Shown piece after piece: positions 33,298-43,905 of a stretch of 64,000 nucleotides of DNA. The notes beneath the pieces were generated by a model. The model did no database searches. It was not told the origin of the DNA and was given only the letters and a program-made list of their open reading frames with translations. Within the stretch, counting starts at the first letter, position 1; every line of letters begins with the position of its first letter. The stretch is from Stagonosporopsis chrysanthemi (lineage: Eukaryota; Ascomycota; Dothideomycetes; Pleosporales; Didymellaceae): contig JAFISE010000091.1 of the NCBI GenBank assembly GCA_022560025.1, positions 1 to 64,000 on the forward strand. The letters run 5' to 3'. A program made the position numbers and the translations under genes.

Positions 33298-34403
33298 CTA
33301 AGCATCGATTAGACACTCTAAGAATATCTCGCTCCAATTCGAGGCTTCGTCGTCGCCCGAACATGCCGCGCGCTGCTTCGCTGTCCGATCCGCGGCCTCG
33401 TCGCTCCAGTTTATAAATCTGATACCTGTACTGCGCTCCTCCGCGTCTACCGAAATGCTGATGCTCTGTCCACCAGCAGACTGTCTCCAAGAGACTTGTG
33501 TACAGGATCTTCTCGAAGAGTGAGCGCTCGACTTGCCGGCTGTTAAGTCGACCCCATCCATCCGCCTCCCCTCTCGTAAATCTCCCTCGACGCCAACAAC
33601 GCCCTCCCTTCCGTACCTCACTCCCTCCCAACCCCTCATTACCAACGCAGCAAGATGCAGCATCCCTAGCACGAGCGCCATGAACACCGCGAAACCCCCA
33701 GCAACATGGATATCCACGTTCAACCCAATGCACCGATCTTGCACGCTGAGCGGTACTTTGTCCTCGCCGAATTCTTGGTCAGGCGAATCTAAGACAGCGC
33801 GGAGATTGCAGAAGGCAAGTGCCGTAGGGAGGCTGACAAAGTAGGTCGTGCTGTGGCCGGCGAGGACGGCGAGCATGAGGAGGTCGAAGGCGCCAAGGAG
33901 AAGTGTGCGGGTTCGAAGAGCGAGACGGTGTACCGGCTGGTCGCTTGGAGCTTGCGTAGTCAAAGAAGCGTGCGTATGATGAGAATCGCGGCGTTGATGT
34001 GGTTGACCAGCCCCTTCGTCTTCTGTGAAGCTCGCCGTACGTTGTTCCAGCAACCCACACCACCAGTCCAGCTCCAACAGCGCAACCGCGCAGTCTGCTA
34101 CCACCTATCTGTGTCAGCCACTCACCCAACCGCCTACTTTACTGCTCATTCTCCCCTCTCCCTCGAATCACTTACAAACACCACCACAACAACCCAAACA
34201 CGCACGCGCCATCCCTTTGCGTGCTCAGCAAGGAATCCCCGCACCCACCACTCGGGCATCTGATAGTTCTCCACCAAAGTCATGGTGCTGATGTGCCAGA
34301 GCAGCATGAGCGTCAGGAGGAGGGAGGCGATGAGTTGGAGAGTGTGGATATGGATGTGTGCTTTCATGAGGTGCTGGCGGAGACTGGGGCGTAGGCGAGA
34401 CAT
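33298..34403 (-). CDS. Four-helix membrane protein, MARVEL-like topology
   Basis: Exons 34176-34403 and 33298-34104, with a 71-nt intron, give 344 aa. Four hydrophobic segments are visible: about 20-42, 65-95 (RVWVVVVVFVVADCAVALLEL, reconstituted across the splice), 137-165 (TLLLGAFDLLMLAVLAGH) and 200-228. A loop of ~30 residues between helices 3 and 4 carries two cysteines, and a ~110-residue polar, Ser/Arg-rich C-terminal tail follows. The layout matches small fungal MARVEL-type membrane proteins, but sequence support for that family is weak. It is divergent from the SDR gene over 447 bp. Confidence 0.7.
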
Positions 34404-34850
34404 GGTGGCTGTGGGTCAGAGACCTAAAAGACGTATGATACCGGATGAGAATGAGGATTTGCGTTCGAGGGTGGCAAGTTTCATGTGAGGATTGTGGGGT
34501 AAGAGCATTTCGAGACAGGATGTTTTCTAAGAGAGTACGACTTGAATGTGGGAAAGTACGATGGGCAGTGAAAGAATTTTGCACAACGTGAATCTCGCTT
34601 CGGATACTGTAACACTGTTTCTCAATTGATAGCTTGTTCATGGGGTCGTTCAACTGACTCACGACGTACTCGGGAGGTGTTGTGACGAACGGGGGTAAGA
34701 ACGGAGTTAACAATCCCCTTCTTAAATAGGCAGGTGGTGTAGATTCTCTCCACCAAACAGCGACATCGCGTCATACCAAAGTTGAACAAAGGTACGATAT
34801 GGGTTTTTGAGAACTCTATTCATCGCAACAACAATTAGATAGTAACGAAA
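34404..34850. other. Divergent promoter region
   Basis: 447 bp shared by the membrane-protein and SDR genes. No discrete motif that I would stand behind. Confidence 0.5.
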
Positions 34851-35928
34851 ATGTCCTCACCGCTCCCGTACAATCGCCAGACCGCGCTTGCGACCACCGT
34901 CTCGGCCGATAACGCTGCCAACATTGCCGGGAAGACAGTCCTTACCACTGGCGTCACTCAAGGCGGACTCGGCGCCACATTCGTCGAAACGATCGCACAA
35001 TACAAGCCACGCCTTCTCATCCTCGCTGGCCGCTCGGCAGAAAAAGTAGAGGCCACTGTGCAAAAGATCAAATCAAACCCCAAGAGCTCTGATGTCGAAG
35101 CACGGTTCCTCGAGCTCGATCTGGCCAGCCAGAAAAGTGTGCAACAAGCCGCAGACACCGTTCTCGGCTGGAAAGATGTAGATCACATCGACGTACTTGT
35201 CAACTCCGCAGGGATCATGGCAGGGCCCTATAAGACCACGCAGGACGGTATCGAGATCCAGTTCGGCAGCAACCACATCGGTCACTTCTTGTTTACGAAC
35301 TTGATGATCTCAAAGATCCTTGCTTCGCCCAGCCCCCGTGTTGTTAGTGTAGCCAGCGATGGTCACCGCTTCGGTGGCGTGCGGTTCGACGACTGGAACT
35401 TCCAAGACGGAAAAGTCTACGAGCAGTGGGAGGCGTATGGACAGAGCAAGACAGCTAACATCTTGTTTGCGCGGGCCCTGGCGAAGAAGCTGGGACCGAA
35501 GGGGTTGAAGGCGTACAGTCTGCATCCCGGTGTTGCTTTCAACACTTCGCTTGCGCCGCATGGGTTGACGGACGAGGACCTTGCTGGATTGAGTAAGTTG
35601 AGTTATGAGCCCTAAATAGAATAGACTGACGCGGAGAACAGATGCAAAGGACAAGGAAATTGGCTGGAACCGCGAGCTTGATATCAAGAACCTCGATGAA
35701 TGTTCTGCGACCCATGTTGTTGCAGCATTCGATACGCGGCTCGATGGTACGTTCGCCCGCGCAAAATATGATCAGGACGACCTGCTAACAACAATAGCCT
35801 ACAATGGGGTTTACCTCGAGAACGGCAATATATCTGACGACTTACAACCAACTGCCACTGATGCAACTCACGTCGAGAAACTGTGGAAATTGAGCGAGAA
35901 GCTTGTTGATCAGGAGTTTGCGTATTAG
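34851..35928 (+). CDS. Short-chain dehydrogenase/reductase, retinol dehydrogenase/WWOX-like
   Basis: NAD(P)-dependent oxidoreductase with a Rossmann fold. Exons 34851-35592, 35642-35746 and 35798-35928 give 325 aa. The cofactor motif is TGVTQGGLG (33-41), a spaced variant of TGxxxGxG. An Asp in ELDL (~90), NSAG (118-121), a Ser in VVSVASD (~167) and YGQSK with Tyr196 and Lys200 complete the site. The final ~75 residues include the substrate-loop region. It has no signal peptide or membrane segment. It converges on a D-2-hydroxyacid dehydrogenase only 63 bp away, but nothing shows a shared pathway. The substrate is not predictable. Confidence 0.88.
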
Positions 35929-35991
35929 GTGTGTCTCGAATGTTCCCGAATTTGAACATGATAGATCTCAGTACGATTCAATATGAACAAC

Positions 35992-37102
35992 TCAGATATT
36001 CCGCTTTAGCCACGGAAGATTCACTGGGCTCACCAACCCTGTCTCGCCCTTCTCTAACCAACCCAACAAGTTCTCCATCCCCAGTCTCTCAAACCCAATA
36101 TGACTCTCTACACTAGCACCCGCTGTGTGGCTGAGCATCATGACATTCTTCCTTCGTGCCAACTCCTCATTCACGAACGGCTCTCCCGCATGCACATCCA
36201 AGCCCGCCGCGCTCAGGGTCCCTTCGTTCAAGGCCTTGACCAACGCAGCCTCATCCACCAACTTGCCTCTCGCGACATTCACCAACCTAGCGCCTTTCTT
36301 AAACCACCCAAACTCCCTCTCACCCAACAGCACCTCTCCCGCAAACGGTGCAGCGACCAGTACACAATCGCTTCGCCCCAACAACTCCTCCAATCCCCCA
36401 CACCACACCGCGCCTACCTCCATCTCCCTCTCCTCCCACCTCACAACATCGTGATACAAAACCCGCATCTCAAACGCCCCCGCCTTCTGCGCGATCCTTG
36501 CCCCAATCCTGCCCAGCCCGACGATCCCCAGCGTCGACCCATTAGGATTATGCGTCACGGCGGCAATATTCCCCATCGCGTCCTGGAACTGGAGCGGGTC
36601 GCACGAGTGTGCCGCGCGGCTCGACCACGAGAAAAGGCGGTACACGGCCAGAATGAGGAAGATGGCTGCGTCGGCGACGGACTCGGTACATGCGGATGCC
36701 GCGTTGCAGTATGTGATTCCGTGGCTGCCGAGGAGCTTGGTGTCGACCCAGTCAAAGCCGGCTCCGGCTGAGGCGAAGACTTTGCAGCTTTTGGGGAGCA
36801 GGGAGCTGGGGATGTTAACATAAGGGTTGCGTGGGAAGACAGGGGAGGCGGTACATGAGTTCGGCGTCCCAGTTACCCATCTCGCCGCCCGTGTTCCAGA
36901 ACGGGCGGTACATGCCTACGAAGTCGCCCCATGTTTTGTCTTGCAGGGCGCGTTTGAAGGCCTCTCGATCCATGGAGTGGGTTCTGATGACATTGAAGTG
37001 GGCTGATAGTGTGGTATATAGATCGTGATTCCAGCGTATGTCGTCACCGAGATGGAGGATGGTTGGTTTCGAGTCCAGGCTTACACTGACCGGTGAGAAC
37101 AT
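35992..37102 (-). CDS. D-isomer-specific 2-hydroxyacid dehydrogenase
   Basis: NAD(P)H-dependent reduction of 2-keto acids to D-2-hydroxy acids (glyoxylate/hydroxypyruvate reductase group). Exons 36855-37102 and 35992-36805, with a 49-nt intron (GTACCG...CCCAG), give 353 aa. Splicing joins ...WDAELI to SLLPKSCKVFASAGAGFDW, which fits the family across the junction. The nucleotide motif is GLGRIG (179-184). The catalytic triad is in place: Arg262 (NVARG), Glu291 (HAGEP) and His309 (SHTAG). I start at the ATG nearest the conserved PTILHLGD segment; an in-frame ATG at 37162 would add 20 residues. Confidence 0.87.
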
Positions 37103-37919
37103 TGTGCCATCTGGTGAAGGGTGAGCCGAGTCAACTTGACGAGCGGTTAACGAAGCCTCCATGGCGGTATTCAATTCACCGCGATAGATATGCTGATGGT
37201 TCAAGTTTGTGTCTAGTACAGCGTAGTTGAGTTGCGAGGGCTGCGAGGGTTTTACTCAAACACCCTCGCAAGGAAGCATCTATAGTAAAGATTATCTATC
37301 AAGGAAGCGGACAGCGAGGCTCAAATATCTCCAATCATTGCTCATTTCCACGTGTACAACCAAGAGTCAATCAAGACGATCCGACAACAACCCCAAACGA
37401 GGGGCGGTGAGCCTGCTGCATGTGAATGCATCAACCAATCGTACTGCGTCGGATTTGCGCGCCATGCAGCTGTTCGCGTCCCTAACGAATTCAGTGCTTT
37501 ACTGTATTCACGGCTGATAGATTACCGTGTTCGAATGGGCGAGGTAGAGTGATGATAAGGTTATCGGCACACCATCTAATCATGCCTTCCACGTGGCCGG
37601 CTTGCCCGTTTCCATCCGTCTTGCATATAGCCGGAACGATCCCGGTGGGAGATCACTGAATACGCAGGGTGAGACATGGCGGTATTCGTGGAAGATTGGA
37701 GACAATGTCTGGGCGTCTGGGCGATGTTGTGATGCCGCCGTATCGGGATTATGCGCGTTAGATGTGGCGTGGCCTTACAAGCAATGATTCATTATGCTTT
37801 AAACTACAGTGTGTTGTTACAATTGAGGGTATCATGGCTCCTTCCAGCCGGAAGAGTTGAGTAAAGCCCCAGGAACGCCGTGCCAAATCCTTTGTTACTT
37901 TACAGATGCCCCTTGGCTC
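37103..37919. other. Intergenic
   Basis: 817 bp. Apart from a 9-bp inverted repeat at 37242-37270 nothing stands out. Confidence 0.5.
37233..37270. promoter_or_regulatory. Inverted repeat TGCGAGGGT/ACCCTCGCA
   Basis: Arms at 37242-37250 and 37262-37270 are perfectly complementary over 9 bp with an 11-nt loop. An extra direct copy of TGCGAGGG sits at 37233-37240. It lies about 130-170 nt upstream of the dehydrogenase start, a plausible operator position; the role is inference. Confidence 0.35.
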
Positions 37920-40625
37920 TTACAGAAAGTGCATTAGGCCCATGTGGCCGGTGCCTGTTACATTCGCATTGTTTGCTCCCTGACCTTCAAGGCCATACTG
38001 AGTGACCATGTTGTCAAACGCTTGCCAATCCATGCTGCCACCATCCATGATGGGAGAGTCGTTGCTTGGTCCATTTACGGGATCCGTTGTCGTGTAATCG
38101 TCAAAGTTCACGTTGCTAAAGAAATGCAAGTCGGGTATATATTGTCCAGTCATCAAATTCGCACCGGCGGGCATGACCGGCTGTGCGCCTGTTTCAAAGC
38201 CAGCCTGCGTCGTTTGCAGCGAATTAGATGCTTCCTGAGCGAGGAGTTCATCATAGCGCTGTCCTCCCATCATATCAGCGAGGACGTTATCGAGTCCAAA
38301 ATTCGTCAACTGTGAGAAGTGTCGTCCCGGGCTAGCTTGACTGGCTACGAATCCGCGTGAGCTTTCGCTCTGCGACCTGCGATTTTGTCCATAGTCTTCG
38401 CCTCCAAGGCCGGCGATTGGCCTGTTTGAACTCAAATCGACCGGACTCTCAGACCAGCTTGGTGGGCTCGTATGCACTGGTAGTTCACCAAGTCGAGGTG
38501 CCGTTGGCTTGAGAAGCTTGTCGAGATTATGCGAACTTGGTTGATCCACCGTGACAGGTTTGAGTGCATTTGGAGCAATCCACGGGAACTCGCCACCTAC
38601 ATGTTGACCGTTCCGGAGTGCTCGACTCGCCTCCTCGAGCTTAATCTCCTTTTCTCTTGCTGCTTTTGCCTTGGCAAGCAGCTTTCTGAGAGGCTTCCAC
38701 AAGGTTCCTTGCTGGCCTTTGCGGTAGGGAGAGCTGTCGTTCAGTGGGAACCACCACCGCCTAGCTGTGGCTTCGAGTGCACGCCAGGCACGTTCTACCG
38801 CCTCACCCTTTGTGCGTACACATAGCTCGGAAAGCAGGAACGCGATGGCATGCCATTGCACATAGGTGCGGAACAGCCAGCCCCACTTCATAGTGCGTGC
38901 CTCGGTCTCGAGCAGTATGGAGTATTCAACATTCTCCAACGAAGTGATGAAGAGCTTGTCTTTTGTTTCTTGGGGGAGAGATGCACCACCGTCTTTGCGC
39001 TGGTGGGGGTGATACACGATCAGCCACATCTTGCTCATAATAAGTCGAGATATGGTGGCGGTCACCCAGCAGAGTGGAATGGACATGTCGCAGTCCTTCA
39101 GATACTTCTCTTCCATTTTCTGATGACATTCGGTGATCCAGGCCTCTTTCTCTGGGATCGTGAGATTGGCGAATAGCTCGGTGCACCTAACAGGTCCTGG
39201 TGGGATATATAGGATGCGTCGAAAGATGTTTGCGACTTCGAAACGGACAAGACTAAAAGTCATATCCGTAAATCCGGTGCGCTCTTGAGGGAACTCTGTC
39301 ATCTCTGGGTACAGATCGGTGTCGTTGACGTTCAGCGGCTATTTTGTTACATGAGCGCAAATCATCAAAATAATGTATCTCGCAGTACGTACCATCTTCG
39401 TATCGAATTGCGCTTCAACAATAGTGGGATCGCATCCATGATCTTCAGATGATCGAGCGTCAAGGACGCAGACTTGCCACCACAGCCTCCTACGCATTTC
39501 GATCTCGAAAGGCGCGAGTCCAAAATGACTGCCGTCTCTGTGAATCCCTAACGTCTGAGCAATGCGAACAACGAGTCCTGTCAAGGTCCACAGTTTCCTT
39601 GCCTCGGAATTTCGCCGCAACAAGATGAGAAATATGACAAAGGCTTGCAAGACAACGATCTCGTCGCAGTACAAGAAGTTTGCGCGGGCAAGAGCCTGTT
39701 CTAACGCGAAGCGGTATTTAATCAAAAGTGATGGCCTGTCCTCTCCGCATAGCTGTAGGCAATCTTCGTCGGTCGAGCTAGTCACGGCACCATAATAGAT
39801 GGCGAAGAGTAGAGACTCGAGCCCCTTGCCTACTCTCTCAGGGTGTGTAATGGCGTCCTTGAAAGTCGGCTCGAAAGTAGGAATGTGCAACACCTTGATG
39901 AGAGGCTCAACAGTGTCTTGGTATGCATTCCAGAACCGGAGTGCGACTTCGGGAGCAGGGTGCAGTACCCGCATGTCGACGTTGGTCGAGCTCAGACCAA
40001 AGATGAAGCCCTGATGTTGGCCCGATTGCTCGGATGACTCTGGCGAATTGGCATCATCTTCATCGTCGGAAGATTCAATCAAGACGGTTTTGAGGTCTTC
40101 GACTTCGTTGTTGAGGCTGGCCCAAAAGCTGTTGTTGATGTAACGGCTCCGGCCTTTCTCCACCACCAGCCTACCAAAGCGATTTTCGAGCCCTTCAACA
40201 CTGTTGTCCACAGCTACCGAAGGACTGTGCTTAGCATTACTGTTTGCGAAGCAGTTTTCGCTTATGCTGCCCTGTCGGCTGTCATTGTTGCTGCCGTCGC
40301 GCTCACGGTCGGCAACTTCCTGCTCGTGTTCTTCGACTTGCGCATTGAGGGTCTGCACAACACCTTCGAGCCGCCGCAGTCGATCCAGTAGCTCTGCGTC
40401 CGGTGGCTTCCTGCTCTTTCGCGGCGCACGCCCTGGTCCAGGGAAGACGCATTCAATTTTTGCTCTCGCGCAGTTCGAGCATGGCTGTGTTTTGTCGCAT
40501 TTGACCTTTCGTTTTCTGCATGTGATACACGATCGGGGGTTCGGCACGAATGCACCACCGTTCAAGCTGTTGGTCTTGTGTACGCGGTCGGTCGCGATAC
40601 TGCTTTGTGTTTGGTTGTCAGACAT
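37920..40625 (-). CDS. Zn2Cys6 transcription factor with fungal_trans domain
   Basis: Exons 39393-40625 and 37920-39338, with a 54-nt intron (GTACGT...ATAG), give 883 aa. The zinc cluster uses Cys33, 36, 43, 49, 52 and 59 (CX2CX6CX5CX2CX6C, the Gal4-type spacing) within SCITCRKRKVKCDKTQPCSN. A linker rich in Arg/Pro and a leucine-heptad coiled coil (~80-112) suggest dimer binding. The fungal_trans domain spans ~250-640 and includes the RRRLWWQVCVLDARSSEDHG signature. The C-terminal ~250 residues are Asn/Gly/Met-rich. ATG 40625 is the first in frame before the zinc cluster. A CGG-N13-CCG palindrome upstream suggests autoregulation. Confidence 0.88.
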
Positions 40626-41665
40626 AGCTATGCATGTGGTTTTTTCTTTCACCAGCCTCAGGAGGAATCCTGCCTGGAGCCTTTAGGTCTGCTGACTGAG
40701 CGGCCTGCACAATAAGTATTGAAGATCTTGGGTACGCTATCGGTGGATGGGAGCCACCGACGCTTAACGTCAGCCCGCTAACGCCCGCAGTGGGGATTGG
40801 TAACGGAGCTAAATGGGCCAGTGAGTCAAAAGAAAGGGCTGCTGATCGTGGAGAAGTGAAAGCTGGATCGTTTCCGTCTAAGGCGAAGCAGAAAGAAGCA
40901 GGTTACTGAATATGGGACGCGGCTGGAGATGTAACTTTTGCTTTTGCTGCGCAACTTAAACGCCGACAGTAAGTCCGTCTGCGTCATGAAATCCGATGTT
41001 GATCTGATCAAGTTGCGAGTTGGTGCCTGGCAAGGCAAGGGTCTTCGTATTCCAGATTCTTTCAAAGCTTTTCACGACAGGTTAGGCCTGAGTCATCGCT
41101 GCAAGGCCCCCGGCGAACCTTTTGAAACGTGGATTAGACCTCTGCTCTAGGGACTACCCTCAAAGTGCGCGGACGCGGAGCAATTCCACTCCTCATGCCC
41201 AGCAACGTTACCGTGCGGAGAATTACGATCTCACATAGCGACTTCTAAGCAAGAAAAGTCGAGGCGCCTTGGTCTTCTTGAAGCGAGCCACGAATTAAAC
41301 GAGGAGCGGGTTCCGAGGGAAGCGATTGCTGACACGCTCGGGTCCGAAAGCGAATCCCGTCAAGTCCGAGCATCTGATAAGCTACTAAAAGTCCAGATTG
41401 GTCACGATTAGTAGGCCAAGCTTTGTGGGGTACATCACGGATTCTACAACATTGTATCCGTGCCAATGTAAAGAGGTGCTCAGTTGAATTATGCCGAGCA
41501 TAAGCGCGTGTCATTGAGAAAGTTCTATTCCTACGATGGGGTATCGAGACAGCAACGTCATAATCAACCAGACCAAACGCCAAACGTCCTAACGCCAGTA
41601 ACCTTGGCATCTCATGTTACAATGTCCTGTGCGTGTAGGCATGATCCGTAGCAAACGTGCCAGAC
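40626..41665. other. Intergenic
   Basis: 1040 bp between the Zn2Cys6 gene start and the Hos2-type deacetylase stop. Beyond the palindrome listed separately I see no gene or repeat. Confidence 0.5.
40741..40759. promoter_or_regulatory. CGG-N13-CCG palindrome (possible Zn2Cys6 site)
   Basis: CGGTGG (40741-40746), seven bases, then CCACCG (40754-40759) form perfect 6-bp inverted arms 116-134 nt upstream of the Zn2Cys6 gene start. Inverted CGG triplets are the usual dimer site for this factor class; the gene it precedes makes self-regulation the simplest guess. Confidence 0.4.
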
Positions 41666-43251
41666 TCAGCGCCGCTCATTCCGCCCTCCAACGTTTCTCT
41701 CGCGAGTTCGTCGACTTTTCTCTGCGACCAAAGAGTTCAACCTGTCCTCATCCTCATCCGCCAGCTCCTGGTCAACCTGCTCCCTGATCTTCATGATCTG
41801 TTCCTCAGTGATTCCTTTGGTATTGACTACAACGCTGGGTGCGCCCTCCATGTAGCGTAGATTCTCCATGGCTTTCTCGACAAGCTTTTGCAAGGCCGGG
41901 TCGGTGTTCAGATTGTCGTGACGCTTGGTATTGTGGAGGTCAGGATAGAGGATTCCACCGCCATTTTCCTCGCCTTGAAAAGCCTGGAGGTAGGGGATGT
42001 GAGTTGGTAGGTCGTTGTGCAAAGTGGCGCCAACGCAGACAGCTGTTTCGTGGCACCATGTTCGAGCGACATTACGAGGTGTGTACCCTCCACCCCCAAT
42101 GAGGACGAGGGGACGACCAAATGATTTTACGGTCTCAATACAAGAACCATGCGCTTTGATGTTGAGATTGAAGCGACCGAGACGATCTCCACCGAGCGAG
42201 TCGGCGCCAGATTGAAGTACAATCGCTTGGGGGTTGTACTTCTCGATGACTTTTGTTGTGACAGTTTTGAAGAGCCACTTGTACTGATGATCGTCAATTC
42301 CGTCGTCGATTGGGATGTTCAGACTGTGTGCTTTGCCGCGGTTCGCTGGATCCTTGGGTCCCATCTCATCAATGTTGCCGGTTCCGGGGAAGAACGGCCA
42401 TCCATGCCTGTCAATACCATACTTGTGGAAGGAGAGCGTGAACACACGGTCAGTAGATTCAAAGGCTTGTTCTACACCGTCGCCGTGGTGAACATCAATA
42501 TCAATATACAAGACGCGTTGATGCTGGGTCAATAAAAGCTGTATGGCAATGACTATGTCGTTGACATAGCAGAAGCCAGAGGCCAAATTCTTCTTCGCGT
42601 GATGCAGCCCGCCGGACCAGTTGATGGCTATGTCAGACTGTTTGTTGAGCAAATTGTATGCTGCGCTCATGGATGCACCAGTGTAAAGGGAGACGTAATT
42701 CCATAACCCGTCGAAAACTGGGCAATCGTTCGAGTCACCACCAAACCCATAGGCGATGTACTGGGAATCGTCGGGTTTTGCGTTCTGCGGCGTAATTCTG
42801 AATTGCATCAGCATGAGCGCTCGCCTACAAACAACTCAAGAGTCAGCTGCATAACTTACTCGCTCAAGTATGACAGATATTCACGGTCATGGAAGATAGC
42901 CAACTCATTGAAGTTCGCAGGCCGCGGTTCGTAGAGATCCATTGTGTATTCCAGCCCATATGATAGGACAAGTTGCTTTGTCAAAGTCAATCTCCAAGGC
43001 TTCATGGGATGCGAACTCCCGAAATGGTGGTATTCAACGTGTGGGTTGTAATGGAAGGACACGTTATAACCTTGTGGCTTCTCCAGACCATATTCTTCTG
43101 CTTCCCGCGCAATGACTTCTTGTTTTTCTGAGTCCGTGAGTCTTTTGAAATCCCGAAAGTCCCCAGTGTAGACATCGTTGACAGGCGAAAGGTATTCTTC
43201 CACAATGTTATTGGAAGGCCTGTTTGACTGAGTATACCCAGAAACGCGCAT
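41666..43251 (-). CDS. HOS2: Class I histone deacetylase, Hos2/HDC1 type
   Basis: Zn-dependent lysine deacetylase, in yeast the catalytic subunit of the Set3 complex; the fungal orthologue HDC1 is known from plant pathogens. Exons 42860-43251 and 41666-42797, with a 62-nt intron (GTAAGT...TTCAG), give 507 aa. The motifs are complete: HYNPHVEYHHFG and HPMKPWRL near the N-terminus, the active-site HHAKK, the zinc ligands in DIDVHHGDGV, SFHKYG, GADSLGGDRLG and the GGGGYTPRNVARTW end block. The C-terminal ~100 residues are charged. An alternative acceptor would give a 35-nt intron; I prefer 62 nt because it fits the usual size and yields the family-like LSEITPQNAK. Start at ATG 43251. It is divergent from the ING gene. 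Confidence 0.93.
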
Positions 43252-43905
43252 GATGCACGCGTACTGCACGGTCTGAGCTCCTCAAGGCCACGGTTCCCCG
43301 TCGGACACTGACTGGGTTACGTTGATGTTTGCGCTCGGGCTTTCGATGTGTCGAAAGATGTCTCTCTCTTATTCCACTGCTGCTTTGGTGTTGTTCTCTT
43401 GCTGCGCGCCTGAACTACCTCGTTGTTACTGTGGTTGATGCCACTCGGCTGACTGTAGAGACTTCAATCAATTCCCGGAGACCAACGGATCTTAGTAAAC
43501 TTTGTCCGACCGCAAAGTGTGCTGAACACGTTCGGATGCTCTGTATGCTGCTTTGACGCGTTTCGAATTTGAATGTTAAGATGAAGAAACGATCGTTGTT
43601 TAATTGGTACATTGTAAAGGTTCGCCGAGCTGCACGTGATGCTACGCTAGCCTAGCTTGTTAACGAAGTCACGAACACCGACGTGCGACAATCAGTATCA
43701 CAAGCAGCAGTCATCGTATTGTAGCAAGAACTAGATTTAAGGTTACTTGGAGAGTGTAAGGCAGCTTCTCAGCCTATCACTTTGCAGCGCACAAGTCCTC
43801 ACGTGGGCGACCCAGCTCGCGCCTTCGTTGCGAAAGTAACACCAACCATCACTTTCCATCACCGGTCTGAGCGGCGATCTCTCTGTGCAGCCCTTCAGTA
43901 TCATC
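43252..43905. promoter_or_regulatory. Bidirectional promoter, deacetylase/ING
   Basis: 654 bp shared by the Hos2-type deacetylase and the ING gene. It contains CACGTG boxes at 43633-43638 and 43800-43805, the second about 100 nt upstream of the ING start. Confidence 0.5.

Noticed and set aside
36806..36854. Frameshift in the D-2-hydroxyacid dehydrogenase gene
   Set aside because: The two frames join cleanly through a 49-nt GTACCG...CAG intron that restores the conserved ELI-SLLPKS segment, so no frameshift is needed.
30471..41665. Secondary-metabolite cluster around the two Zn2Cys6 regulators
   Set aside because: The SDR and dehydrogenase are generic and no PKS, NRPS, terpene cyclase or P450 is present.
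42825..42859. 35-nt intron in the Hos2-type deacetylase
   Set aside because: It restores the frame but is shorter than any other intron here (46 nt minimum); a 62-nt alternative ending at TTCAG fits the family better.
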